Assembly: GCF_024679095.1 (NCBI RefSeq)
Contig: NW_026110517.1
Span: 41,508-105,507, forward strand
Length of the DNA: 64,000 nt
Direction of reading: 5' to 3'
Source: Eriocheir sinensis
Taxonomy: Eukaryota; Arthropoda; Malacostraca; Decapoda; Varunidae
In this document: piece by piece, positions 22,546-33,854 of the stretch
How positions within the stretch are numbered: position 1 is the stretch's first letter
Layout: the number at the start of each line of letters is the position of its first letter
Notes under the pieces: generated by a model
What the model saw: only the letters and a program-made list of their open reading frames with translations
Told to the model about the DNA's origin: nothing
The model's database searches: none
Translations under genes and position numbers: made by a program

Positions 22546-22941
22546 TATGTGGATGTGGATGAAGGAGTTCCACACGGTAATGTCAGCCCTCGTAATCACA
22601 GGCTGTCTTGTCTCTGAACCCTATGAAGTGTGTTGGTGTCAGGTGAGACGGCGTTCTTGTACCAGGTATATTTTAACATCTATCTTGGCGTCATCCTCAA
22701 CAATTGTAACGTTAATGTTGAAGCTTTTTTTCTTCAGTTCAAGGGCATAAAAAAAAGGTCGAAATATAGCAATGTTTTGTTTACATAACTCTATAGCAGC
22801 CGTTATGATACAAGTTTATACTGAGGCTGAAGGATACAATCGAGGTGAACTTGCTTCGATATTCATGCCTGTACATTCAAGGTCCACTGTTGTGTATATA
22901 TATATATATGGCCCCTACCCGTATTGAGACAAGGACATTAA

Positions 22942-23680
22942 CCCGGTAGCAGCAACGGGCCAAATTTGTGGCTTTACCGTATAGCAGCGACGGGCCAAAT
23001 TTGTGGCTTTACCGTGTAGCAGCGACGGGCCAAATTTGTGGCTTTACCGTGTAGCAGAGACGGGCCAAATTAGTGGCTTTACCGTGTAGCAGCGACGGGC
23101 CAAGTTTGTGGCTTAACCGTGTAGCAGCGACGGGCCAAATTGGTGGCTTTACCGTGTAGCAGCGACGGGCCAAATTTGTGGCTTTACCGTGTAGCAGCGA
23201 CGGGCCAAATTTGTGGCTTTACCGTGTAGCAGCGACGGGCCAAATTTGTGGCTTTACCGTGTAGCAACAACGGGCCAAATTTGTGGCTTTACCGTGTAGC
23301 AGCGACGGGCCAAATTTGTGGCTTTACCGTGTAGCAGCAACGGGCCAAATTTGTGGCTTTACCGTGTAGCAACAACGGGCCAAATTTGTGGCTTTACCGT
23401 GTAGCAGCGACGGGCCAAATTTGTGGCTTTACCGTGTAGCAGCGACGGGCCAAATTTGTGGCTTTACCGTGTAGCAGCGACGGGCCAAATTTGTGGCTTT
23501 ACCGTGTAGCAGCGACAGGTCAAATTTGCACCATGATTTAAACCCCCAAAATAGATGATACATAATCTGATCACAAATGCTTTGATATATATTATGAAAT
23601 GGTTTGTGTGAGGGGTGATTTTTTCTCATTTTTCTCGCTTGGAGGGACCATTAAGAAACATGATCCCCGCTGCTACCGGG
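22942..23680. mobile_element. TTAA element family A, complete, with 16 35-bp units
   Basis: The best-preserved copy. TTAA at 22938-22941 and 23681-23684 flank exact 12-bp inverted ends CCCGGTAGCAGC and GCTGCTACCGGG. From 22946 to 23506 GTAGCAGCGACGGG recurs every 35 bp. The body (GATGATACATAATCTGATCA ... GGTCCCTCCAAGCG on the other strand) occupies the last 165 bp. The first 35-bp unit includes the terminal repeat itself, so the array looks like stacked copies of the end. Confidence 0.9.
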
Positions 23681-23842
23681 TTAAACAGAGACAGTACTTT
23701 CAATCTTAAAAAAAAATTGAATCAGTGGAGTTCCCATCAAACTACAAATTAAAAGCCAGCGCCTACATATGGCCGTATTTCTTAAGGATAAAGCTGTTTT
23801 CAGATGTAATGGACAGGGTCAACCACCTTTCAAACCACTGGG

Positions 23843-24175
23843 GAGGCGGTGGCTGAGTGGTTAGCGTGCCGGCCTCGCATTCGGAGCACTGTCCATGATG
23901 TGGGTTCGAATCCGCCGCAAACAACCTGGGATTTTTCAGTCACTGCCGAGTGGCTTAAAACTACCCACATGCTGTCCTGAAGACCACCCATCAACCCGGA
24001 CTCTAGAGGAAACCGTCCAAGTGAATCAAGGAGTTCCGGGAGGCAGCATGAGCCAAGAGAAGATGGCGCCACTATAAACACTTGCCTGCGCCAGAACGGG
24101 CTGGGCCGAACATCAGGCCCCACTGGGAAGAAGCCTACTGGTGCAATAGGCCGCGACGAAAAATAAAAAAAAATA
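23843..24175 (+). mobile_element. SINE-A copy, tRNA-Ser/Leu-like head
   Basis: The head GGCGGTGGCTGAGTGGTTAG is A-box-like and GTGGGTTCGAATCC is B-box-like, with a long variable region between them like class II tRNAs. The body holds CTGGGATTTTTCAGTCAC, GCTTAAAACTACCCACATG and AAGATGGCGCCACTATAAAC. It ends in an A-rich tail. Other copies: 25755, 31171, 33435 and 54560 (minus). Confidence 0.8.
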
Positions 24176-24362
24176 AAATTGCCTCATATTCACTAACATT
24201 CACTGAAGAACTGCTATTACAGGCCCCATTATGCCCACAGGATACACTGCATATGAATACGACTGAGAGGATCAACACGATATCTGATCCTTTCAGTATA
24301 AATAATTAAGTTTTGGCTGAATATAATACGATCAGGGAGTGCTAATGGTAACCGGGTCTGTA

Positions 24363-24805
24363 CACCTGGTATTCGATATATGCGAGTTCGAAATATGCTA
24401 ATTCGCTCATATGCGACTCACCTAAATGTGCCAAGTATTCGTTTTATGTGAGAAAGATTCGCTGTTATGTGAGTATCGGCGCTGGTGCGACTGGTTGGTG
24501 AGGTATGGTGACACACACGAGGTCGGTGGGTTCAAATGTTTTCCCCCAATTTCCTCGGCTATACTTAACCTTTTCCTCCCTCTGATCCTAAAGTTAATCC
24601 TCAGGTAGCTAATTATCAGCTTAAATCTGTACTAATGTGCTTTATTATTGTGAAACGGTGCCGGGATGAATAGTTAGATGGTTCGAAAACGGGTCATGGA
24701 ACATAGCCCCCTATAGTTAATGGGATGATGGGTTCGATATATGCAAATTCACATTATGCGAGCTTTTTGCAGAACGTAACCCTCACATATAAGGAATACC
24801 TGGTG
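24363..24805. mobile_element. Pogo-like MITE (443 bp)
   Basis: The ends CACCTGGTATTCGATATATG and GGAATACCTGGTG are inverted, with TA at 24361-24362 and 24806-24807. The second TA is shared with the next element (CAGTCATACC at 24808). A related fragment lies at 34781-35165 in reverse. Confidence 0.75.
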
Positions 24806-24807
24806 TA

Positions 24808-24965
24808 CAGTCATACCTCAGTTTACGAGTTTAATTCGTTCCGTCATTCTGCTCGCAAACCCAAAAACTCGTAAACCAAAACAAATTTCCCCATTTAAAT
24901 TGATGTGCATCCCATATCCCAATAAATATTAACAAAAATCCTTTTACATGTTCTTTTACACACCG
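24808..24965. mobile_element. Left part of a second pogo-like family
   Basis: CAGTCATACCTCAGTTTACG, then AACTCGTAAACCAAAACAAA, match the pieces at 11551 and 25370-25690. No right end is seen. Confidence 0.6.
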
Positions 24966-25290
24966 GGCATTTTCCTACAAACGTTTGAGCTGGGAGGATC
25001 CGCGTTCGCCCGTAGGCCAAACCAAGAGCAGGTTGTTGGTTCGGGTAAACACTCCTGTCCTCCTGTCTGTGAAGCCATGATCGTACCCACAATCGCTTCT
25101 TCCTTCCACTTGACTGAAGCAAACCACAGCAGCCCATATTTTTGAAGCCGGCGCCATGTGGATACAGGGCAACTGGTTTGTTTACATTGTGGATATGGGC
25201 AACTAACCTTGGTTGGGAGTGACGTAGAGAGTTGGAAAGTTTTGTTAAATTGCTTTGGCATGCAGTGTGGTACAGCGGGAATGTGCAGCG
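24966..25290. other. Unassigned DNA
   Basis: Mixed-composition DNA with short open frames on both strands but no motifs. Its end (GTGGTACAGCGGGAATGTGCAG region) is weakly similar to 33040-33150, so part may be a dispersed repeat. Confidence 0.3.
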
Positions 25291-25690
25291 TAGGATGGGA
25301 CACGCCGGCGGCAGTCCATTATGCCGGCCGGTAGTGCAGGAAATATCTCTCCGCTGAAATAGTCATACCTCGCCTTATGGGTTTAATCCGTTCCAGAATT
25401 TTGCTCGCACATCAAAACGCTCGTAAACCAAAACAATTTTTAGGATGGGACACGCCGGCAGCAGTCCATTATGCCGGCCGGTAGTGCAGGAAATATCTCT
25501 CCGCTGAAATAGTCATACCTCGCCTTATGGGTTTAATCTGTTCCACAATTTTGCTCACACATCAAAACACTCGTAAACCAAAACAAATTTCACCGTTGAA
25601 GTTAATAGGAATTCCAATCATGCATCTCATACCCCAAAAAATATTAACATAAAAATCATTTTACATATTATTTTAAACAGAATGAAAGTA
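25291..25690. repeat. 151-bp tandem duplication of a pogo-like element end
   Basis: AGGATGGGACACGCCGGC through CTCGTAAACCAAAAC occurs twice, at 25291 and 25442, with few differences. The second copy continues into the family body. Confidence 0.8.
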
Positions 25691-25754
25691 ATTTTACAAA
25701 CAACTAGCAATGATGACTCATATTTATATAATTCAGTATAATAGGGGTATATAG

Positions 25755-26005
25755 GGGTTCGAATCCCCACGCTACCACCTGGGATTTTTCAGTCACCGCC
25801 GAGTGGCTTAAAACTACCCACATGCTGTCCTGAAGACCACCCATCAACCCGGACTCTAGAGGAAACCGTCCAAGTGAATCAAGGAGTTCCGGGGGGCAGC
25901 ATGAGCCAAGAGAAGATGGCGCCACTATAAACACTTGCCTGCGCCATGACGGGCTGGGGTCAAACACCATCCAGGCCCCTCAAGCAAGCCTACCGGCCCT
26001 ATAGG
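25755..26005 (+). mobile_element. SINE-A copy, 5' truncated
   Basis: It starts at the B box (GGGTTCGAATCCCC) and keeps the whole body to GCCTACCGGCCCTATAGG. The A box is missing, so it could not be transcribed from its own promoter. Confidence 0.75.
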
Positions 26006-26117
26006 GGGGGGGGAAGCAACGTCCATAATTTGAGTAACAGCAGAACAAGCCACCAAACCACAACAGCCCTTACTTTTCGAAACGCCGCCATTAAGAGAGG
26101 ATTGAGAGAGGGAAGAA

Positions 26118-26319
26118 AGTTGGAAAGTTTGGTTTAGTCGGCGCAACATCTGTGGTCATATGCCGGAGAGAGAGACAGGAGGGGAAGGAATTATAGGAGA
26201 AGGGAACAGACCCCAGGAGACGGAACACAACCCCCGATTAATACCTGGTACCCATTCACTGCTGGGTGGACAGGGGCGTAGGGTATCGGAAAAGCCGCCC
26301 AAATTTTTCCACTCCGCCC
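26118..26319 (-). mobile_element. SINE-V copy, head lost
   Basis: The minus-strand body is complete from the tail to CTCCGCCCG, where sequence changes to ATATAACC just before a TTAA element. The tRNA-like head is absent. Confidence 0.7.
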
Positions 26320-26336
26320 GATATAACCTTGATTAA

Positions 26337-28998
26337 CCCCTTGACTGCGAATTCCTACAGTAAGACCTCACCAAGCTGCAGGAGTGGAACAAAAAGTGGC
26401 TGCTACAATTCAGTGATGAAAAATGTGAAGTTCCGCACCTTGGGAGGGGATACCCAGCACACCAATACCACATGGGAAACACTCCACTATCCACCACAGA
26501 GGCAGAGAAAGACCTGGGAGTGTATGTTACCAGGCTACCAGTGAAGGGATATCCAGCACACCAATACCACATGCGAAACACTCCACTATCCACCACAGAG
26601 GCAGAGAAAGACCTGGGAGTGTATGTTACCAGGCTACCAGTGAAGGGATATCCAGCACACCAATACCACATGGGAAACACTCCACTATCCACCACAGAGG
26701 CAGAGAAAGACCTGGGAGTGTATGTTACCAGGATACCAGTGAAGGGATATCCAGCACACCAATATCATATGGGAAACACTCCACTATCCACCACAGAGGC
26801 AGAGAAAGACCTGGGAGTGTATGTTACCAGGCTACCAGTGAAGGGATATCCAGCACACCAATACCACATGGGAAACACTCCACTATCCACCACAGAGGCA
26901 GAGAAAGACCTGGGAGTGTATGTTACCAGGCTACCAGTGAAGGGATATCCAGCACACCATTACCACATGGGAAACACTCCACTATCCACCACAGAGGCAG
27001 AGAAAGACCTGGGAGTGTATGTTACCAGGCTACCAGTGAAGGGATATCCAGCACACCAATACCACATGGGAAACACTCCACTATCCACCACAGAGGCAGA
27101 GAAAGACCTGGGAGTGTATGTTACCAGGCTACCAGTGAAGGGATATCCAGCACACCAATACCACATGGGAAACACTCCACTATCCACCACAGAGGCAGAG
27201 AAAGACCTGTGAGTGTATGTTACCAGGCTACCAGTGAAGGGATATCCAGCACACCAATATCATATGGGAAACATTCCACTATCCACCACAGAGGCAGAGA
27301 AAGACCTGGGAGTGTATGTTACCAGGCTACCAGTGAAGGGATATCCAGCACACCAATATCATATGGGAAACACTCCACTATCCACCACAGAGGCAGAGAA
27401 AGACCTGGGAGTGTATGTTACCAGGCTACCAGTGAAGGGATATCCAGCACACCAATACCACATGGGAAACACTCCACTATCCACCACAGAGGCAGAGAAA
27501 GACCTGGGAGTGTATGTTACCAGGCTACCAGTGAAGGGATATCCAGCACACCAATACCACATGGGAAACTCCACTATCCACCACAGAGGCAGAGAAAGAC
27601 CTGGGAGTGTATGTTACCAGGCTACCAGTGAAGGGATATCCAGCACACCAATACCACATGGGAAACACTCCACTATCCACCACAGAGGCAGAGAAAGACC
27701 TGGGAGTGTATGTTACCAGGCTACCAGTGAAGGGATATCCAGCACACCAATACCACATGGGAAACACTCCACTACCCACCACAGAGGCAGAGAAAGACCT
27801 GGGAGTGTATGTTACCAGGCTACCAGTGAAGGGATATCCAGCACACCAATACCACATGGGAAACACTCCACTATCCACCACAGAGGCAGAGAAAGACCTG
27901 GGAGTGTATGTTACCAGGCTACCAGTGAAGGGATATCCAGCACACCAATACCACATGGGAAACACTCCACTATACACCACAGAGGCAGAGAAAGACCTGG
28001 GACTATATGTTACCAGGCTACCAGTGAAGGGATATCCAGCACACCAATACCACATGGGAAACACTCCACTATCCACCACAGAGGCAGAGAAAGACCTGGG
28101 AGTGTATGTTACCAGGCTACCAGTGAAGGGATATCCAGCACACCAATACCACATGGGAAACACTCCACTATCCACCACAGAGGCAGAGAAAGACCTGGGA
28201 GTGTATGTTACCAGGCTACCAGTGAAGGGATATCCAGCACACCAATACCACATGGGAAACACTCCACTATCCACCACAGAGGCAGAAAGACCTGGGAGTG
28301 TATGTTACCAGGCTACCAGTGAAGGGATATCCAGCACACCAATACCACATGGGAAACACTCCACTATCCACCACAGAGGCAGAGAAAGACCTGGGACTAT
28401 ATGTTACCTGGCTACCAGTGAAGGGATATCCAGCACACCAATACCACATGGGAAACACTCCACTATCCACCACAGAGGCAGAGAAAGACCTGGGAGTGTA
28501 TGTTACCAGGCTACCAGTGAAGGGATATCCAGCACACCAATACCACATGGGAAACACTCCACTATCCACCACAGAGGCAGATAAAGACCTGGGAGTGTAT
28601 GTTACCAGGCTACCAGTGAAGGGATATCCAGCACACCAATACCACATGGGAAACACTCCACTATCCACCACAGAGGCAGAGAAAGACCTGGGAGTGTATG
28701 TTACCAGGCTACCAGTGAAGGGATATCCAGCACACCAATACCACATGGGAAACACTCCACTATCCACCACAGAGGCAGAGAAAGACCTGGGTTGTGTTTG
28801 TTACCAGGCTACCAGTGAAGGGATATCCAGCACACCAATACCACATGGGAAACACTCCACTATCCACCACAGAGGCAGAGAAAGACCTGGGAGTGTATGT
28901 TACCAGGCTACCAGTGAAGGGATATCCAGCACACCAATACCACATGAGAAACACTCCACTATCCACCACAGAGGCAGAGAAAGACCTGGGAGTGTATG
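26337..28998 (+). mobile_element. TTAA element family B with about 26 99-bp units (satellite-like array)
   Basis: TTAA (26333-26336) and CCCCTTGACTGCG open the element. LINE-derived codons DLTKLQEWNKKWLLQFSDEK follow, then about 26 units of 99 bp (core GGGATATCCAGCACACCAAT). Each unit encodes 33 residues, with pieces GYPAHQYHMGNTPLSTTEAE and KDLGVYVTRLPVK. Units are nearly identical, implying recent expansion or conversion. Two 2-bp deletions (near 27568 and 28286) shift the frame but no stop results, so frames stay open for hundreds of codons on both strands. The array ends in an A-run at 28999 without the expected right end. A protein product is not implied. Confidence 0.88.
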
Positions 28999-29545
28999 TA
29001 AAAAAAAAAAAAAAAAAATTATCCTTGTCAGTTATTTCTAATGGTATATTCAAGGAATGTTATTATCATAAATTACTGTGTGTGTATGCATCTTGTGTTT
29101 ATTTATTTATTTACATGTTTATTTATAAAACCACATGCAAGAATTGTTCATTTTCATTTGGTCAGAGCACCACATTTGGATTGCAGGATAGACTTTTTAC
29201 ACCATTTACTTGAAAGAGCAACGTACCATTTTAGTTAGAGAATATTAAATTTTCTTACTTTTCTTTTCGAAGGATTCTTGTTTATACATTATATGGCAAA
29301 GTCACTATTTCTTTCAATAATTTTTTTGTAATAAATCATGAAAATTAAATATGATCATAAATTTCCTTGTTTTTACTTTCATTGTCCTACAAGATGTTTT
29401 CTTTTTCAATTCTGATGCAGTGTAACTCAATAAAGATGATACATATATATTTTTTTAAATATTTTTGCAGTGGGTCCAAATGGAGTCACGGCTCCACTAG
29501 TGTGAGTCAATTTGGGCGCTAACGTTTAAGGGTTAAGTGCAGGCA
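28999..29545. other. A-run, AT-rich spacer and a TTAA-type right end
   Basis: An A17-19 run follows the array, then about 480 bp of AT-rich DNA without genes. At 29516-29536 GCTAACGTTTAAGGG then TTAA looks like the right end of a TTAACCC-type element, perhaps the far boundary of the array-bearing element after a deletion or a second insertion. Confidence 0.4.
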
Positions 29546-29936
29546 GTGGAAATGAGTTATTTGAGGAGTGCTTGTGGTGTGAGTAGAATGGATGGAATGA
29601 GTAATGAAAGTGTGTACGAGCGTTTTGGAATGTGTCTCGGGGGTGAAGGGAAGAAGTGAAGCGACAGACTTTAAAGTGGTTTGGCCACATGGAGCGAATG
29701 GAGGAGAGTAAGATGACCAGGAGGGTGTATGTGAGTGAGATAGAGGGAGGGAATGCTAGAGGACGACCTCCAGTGAAATGGAGGGATAGGGTGCAGGAGT
29801 ACGTTAGGGAGAGGGGGGAAAGATCCTTGAGAAACTCTGAGCAGGCAAGGAGGGAGTGTCTGGATAGAGAACGTTGGAAGCTCTTCTACCGTGGCCATCC
29901 CCTGGTGGGAGCTCCTCGGAAAAGTCTGGAAAGTTT
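29546..29936 (+). pseudogene. C-terminal fragment of a LINE ORF2
   Basis: VEMSYLRSACGVSRMDGMSN, then after a frameshift near 29645 LKWFGHMERMEESKMTRRVY and NARGRPPVKWRDRV, the conserved 'WFGHxERM ... RGRPxxxW' tail of many LINE ORF2 proteins. About 125 codons survive. It runs into the 3' end of a minus-strand SINE-V. Confidence 0.75.
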
Positions 29937-30256
29937 GGTTTAGTGGGCGCAACATCTGTGGTCATATGCCGGAGAGAGACAGAAGGGGAAGGAATTATAG
30001 GAGAAGGGAACAGTTGTAAAGTTTGGTTTAGTCGGCGCAACATCTGTGGTCATTTGCCGGAGAGAGAGACAGAGGGGGAAGGAATTATAGGAGAAGGGAA
30101 CAGACCCCAGGAGACGGGACACAACCCCCGATTAATACCTGGTACCCATTCACTGCTGGGTGGACAGGGGCGTATGATCGGAAAAGCTACCCAAATTTTT
30201 CCACTCCGCCTGGGAATCGAACCTGGGTGTGCTAACCACTGCACCATGAAGCCCCC
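29937..30256 (-). mobile_element. SINE-V copy with duplicated 3' module
   Basis: Minus-strand copy with the 3' module present twice (GTGGTCATATGCCGGAGAGA near 29958 and a variant near 30048). The head is shortened: the part between AACCGAGAG and the B box is deleted. Confidence 0.75.
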
Positions 30257-30523
30257 AGGAGCAGGCATCGATGAAATGAATGCTAATGTTGAACAAACAA
30301 CTAAAAACTGTAGGAAAATGTTTAACCCCGAAGATAACCTTTAAATGCATCTTATACAAAAAGTAAAGGCTAAGTTTGGGGTATACAACAAAGCTGCAAA
30401 TGGCCTCAGTACTCATCTCTGTCACATTGGCCCCAGAGCTTGTGTTGCCCATATTTCCTCGGGACACAAGGCCAGTGTGACAACCAAGTTACAGCTGTTT
30501 ACCTCCCCATGTCTCCCAAGGTA

Positions 30524-30946
30524 CAGGTAACTCTCGATTTACGCGAGTTTGGTTTACGTGTTTTTGAAATAACGCGTGGTCCAAAATCCAAATAAATGTT
30601 TAATTTACATGTTTTTTTCACTTATACGCGATATTTTATGGAGTGTCCACCAGATGTCTCACGCAACTGGACTCACACGGCCACACAGCTGAGCTCAGTT
30701 CTTCCCGCGCGCCACTTGAACAACAATACAGTACCCACGCTACTCAACAACAACAACAACACCCTCGCTGCTGTGCTACCACGAGGGGAAGGACAGCCAG
30801 AGGAGGAACCATGAGAGGGAGAGGAGTCAGAGTGATACAGTAGGCAATAAAGGTACAAACCTACCTCTTGTTGGATTTACATTGTTTATGATTTACGCAA
30901 TGACCTCTTCAAGGACACAATACTCGCGTAAATCGAGAGTTACCTG
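30524..30946. mobile_element. Pogo/Tigger-like MITE, copy 2 of 3
   Basis: CAGGTAACTCTCGATTTACG ... TAAATCGAGAGTTACCTG with TA at 30522-30523 and 30947-30948. The body matches 18273-18700 closely. Confidence 0.85.
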
Positions 30947-30989
30947 TACTCATATATCAACCAGCCTGAAAGGAAGGAAGAAGAGCTGG

Positions 30990-31075
30990 GTGGGTTGCAC
31001 ATTGATTCAAACCCAAGCCCATGGATTCGTAGCAGGGCAGGTTAACTAAAGTACCATGGAGGCTCTTATAAAAGT
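30990..31075 (-). mobile_element. tRNA-derived SINE head fragment
   Basis: On the minus strand GAGCCTCCATGGTACTTTAG then GGCTTGGGTTTGAATC resemble degenerate A and B boxes. No body is recognised. Confidence 0.4.
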
Positions 31076-31170
31076 GTCTTTTATATACCAAAAATTTATG
31101 TGTATTAGTATTATAACAGGAGAATAAGGTAGTTGAAATTCTATTGGCCTTTATTTCCTCAGTGACCCCA

Positions 31171-31500
31171 TGTAGGCAGGTGGCTGAGTGGTAGCGTGCT
31201 GGGCCCACATTCACCGCGTGATGGACGACGCGGGTTCGAATCCCCACGTTACCACCTGGGATTTTTCAGTCACCGCCGAGTGGCTTAAAACTACCCACAT
31301 GCTGTCCTGAAGACCACCCATCAACCCGGACTCTAGCTAGAGGAAACGGTCCAAGTGAATCAAGAAGGAGTTCCAGGGGGCAGCATGAGCCAAGAGAAGA
31401 TGGCGCCACTATAAACACTTGCCTGCGCCATGACGGGCTGGGGCCAAATACCATCCAGGCCCCTCAAGCAAGCCTACCGGTGCTATATGCATAGATGTAA
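31171..31500 (+). mobile_element. SINE-A copy
   Basis: Full head (AGGTGGCTGAGTGGTAGCG; GCGGGTTCGAATCCCC) and body, ending in an A-run that continues into (TAA)n at 31510-31566. The tail probably seeded the microsatellite. Confidence 0.8.
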
Positions 31501-31508
31501 AAAAAAAA

Positions 31509-31566
<58 letters not shown>

Positions 31567-31799
31567 GTTTACATATATCAACACCCACCTGTTGTAGAGT
31601 CTATGGTTGGTACATTTCTTCGTTTTAAGAAAGTTTCCTCTCGTTTGTTCTTTCTAAGTTCAACTGTGACTTCTGTTCTTCTTCTTCGCATTTCCTGAGG
31701 AATAAATTAAAGTGCATTAAAATTTAATTGCCATATACATTTCAGAGGAAGAACTTTTCACACAAGCATATGTAAAAAAAGTTTAAAATCAAGTGAGAA

Positions 31800-32241
31800 G
31801 TTGGAAAGTTTGGTTTAGTCGGCGCAACATCTGTGGTCATATGCCGGAGAGAGACAGAAGGGGAAGGAATTATAGGAGAAGGGAACAGTTGGAAAGTTTG
31901 GTTTAGTCGGTGCAACATCTGTGGTCATATGCCGGAGAGAGAGACAGGAGGGGAAGGAATTATAGGAGAAGGGAACAGTTGTAAAGTTTGGTTTAGTCGG
32001 CGCAACATCTGTGGTCATATGCCGGAGAGAGACAGAAGGGGAAGAAATTATAGGAGAAGGGAACAGACCCCAGGAGACGGGACACAACCCCCAATTAATA
32101 CCTGGTACCCATTCACTGCTGGGTGGACAGGGGCGTAGGGTATCGGAAAAGCCGCCCAAATTTTTCCACTCCGCCCGGGAACCGAACCCGGGCTCTCTCG
32201 GTTGTAAGCTGAGTGTGCTAACCACTGCACCACGAAGCCCC
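31800..32241 (-). mobile_element. SINE-V copy with three 3' modules
   Basis: Minus-strand head near 32230-32165 (GTTAGCACACTCAGCTTAC; CCCGGGTTCGGTTCCC) and a body with the roughly 90-bp 3' module in three tandem copies starting near 31801, 31889 and 31980. This is the largest module number of the seven copies. Confidence 0.85.
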
Positions 32242-32497
32242 TTAAAATCAAATGATAACTAAATTTGCCTCAATCAAGGAAGTAATACTCTTTGTGTAAA
32301 CTGTAAAGCCACATCATCTAAACAAACTCTAGTCTTACATACTTCATGCCCTAAACTATAATGTCATACCATAATTAACCCAAGAAAATTTAATAAAAAG
32401 CTTAACATCACCTGTGACAACAATATATGAAGGATTTACATGGAGAAAAAGTTCAGAGTGCACTGTGAACTATGATGAAGGAAAGCAGTGTCCTTAA

Positions 32498-32989
32498 CCC
32501 GGTAGCAGCAGGGATCATGTTTCTTAATGGTCCCTCCAAGCGAGAAAAATGAGAAAAAATCACCCCTCACAAACCATTTCATAATATATATCAAAGCATT
32601 TGTGATCAGATTATGTATCATCTATTTTGGGGGTTTATATCATGGCACAAATTTGGCCCGTCGCTGCTACACGGTAAAGCCACAAATTTGGCCCGTCGCT
32701 GCTACACGGTAAAGCCACAAATTTGGCCCGTCGCTGCTACACGGTAAAGCCACAAATTTGGCCCGTCGCTGCTACACGGTAAAGCCACAAATTTGGCCCG
32801 TCGCTGCTACACGGTAAAGCCACAAATTTGGCCCGTCGCTGCTACACGGTAAAGCCACAAATTTGGCCCGTCGCTGCTACACGGTAAAGCCACAAATTTG
32901 GCCCGTCGCTGCTACACGGTAAAGCCACAAATTTGGCCCGTCGCTGCTACACGGTAAAGCCACAAATTTGGCCCGTCGCTGCTACTGGG
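32498..32989. mobile_element. TTAA element family A with nine 35-bp units
   Basis: TTAA (32494-32497) and CCCGGTAGCAGC at the left; GCTGCTACTGGG then CTAA at the right (one change each). CGGTAAAGCCACAAATTTGG recurs every 35 bp from 32672 to 32952 with almost no variation, suggesting a young array. Confidence 0.88.
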
Positions 32990-32993
32990 CTAA

Positions 32994-33434
32994 CAAATCA
33001 GACAGCCAAATATGGAACAAATGGCGCACATAATGTTGGTGTGGGGCAGCGGTAAAACATAACGCAGCGCAGGGACGGGACAAGGCAGAGGCAGTCCAGT
33101 ATATGTGGGACGGTGTTGCGAGAAATACCTCCTCGCAGAAATAAATCACTCTGCCATTCAATACGCATGCACACTGGAGGGATACCTTGCGGGAAAACGT
33201 TAATTTACCTAGTTTTGCTCTAGTTTGTCCACTTGTGATCTTTGTGAGCGGTTAGTGAAATACAGAAACAGTAAGCAAGTTGAACCTCTCTGTGAGCTAT
33301 TTTGCGGCTGCGTTGTCGGGCAGCGGTGAGTGCACAACAGGCATTTGAAAAGTCAGTCATTTGGTGATTTCTGGACAAAAATACTTTCTCCATGATAAAC
33401 AGCATTATATTTTGTCCAGAAATAAGCAGTTAGG
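32994..33434. other. Unassigned DNA
   Basis: No gene seen. A stretch near 33040-33150 (GACAAGGCAGAGGCAGTCCA) is weakly similar to 25265-25360. Confidence 0.3.
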
Positions 33435-33772
33435 GTAGGCGGTGGCTGAGTGGTAGCGTGCTGGGTCTACATTCACCGCGTGATGGACGACGCGGGTTCG
33501 AATCCCCACGCTACCACCTGGGATTTTTCAGTCACCGCCGAGTGGCTTAAACTACCCACATGCTGTCCTGAAGACCACCCATCAACCCGGACTCTAGAGG
33601 AAACCGTCCAAGCAAATCAAGAAGGAGTTCCGGGGGGCAGCATGAGCCAGGAGAAGATGGCGCCACTATAAACACTTGCCTGCGCCATGACGGGCTGGGG
33701 CCAACCATCAGGCCCCATCAAGAAAGCCTACCGGTGCAATACACTAAAACGTAAATAAAAAAAAATATAAAA
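33435..33772 (+). mobile_element. SINE-A copy
   Basis: Head GGCGGTGGCTGAGTGGTAGC, B box GGGTTCGAATCCCC, full body with AAGATGGCGCCACTATAAAC, and an A-rich tail at about 33755-33770. Confidence 0.82.
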
Positions 33773-33854
33773 AGTCACGTAGAAGTATGTTAAATGATGC
33801 TGTGGTGGAGAAGGAAAGTTATAAAGAGGCAGGTGATAGGAATGGAAGGAAAAA

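Noticed and set aside
23843..23920. tRNA-Ser/Leu gene
   Set aside because: The A and B boxes are present, but the same head is followed by a common body and A-rich tail in five copies, so it is a SINE.
26472..29053. Long open frames with a 33-residue repeat on both strands
   Set aside because: The unit is 99 bp, so frames stay open automatically. The sequence derives from a LINE and overlapping frames on both strands are equally open.
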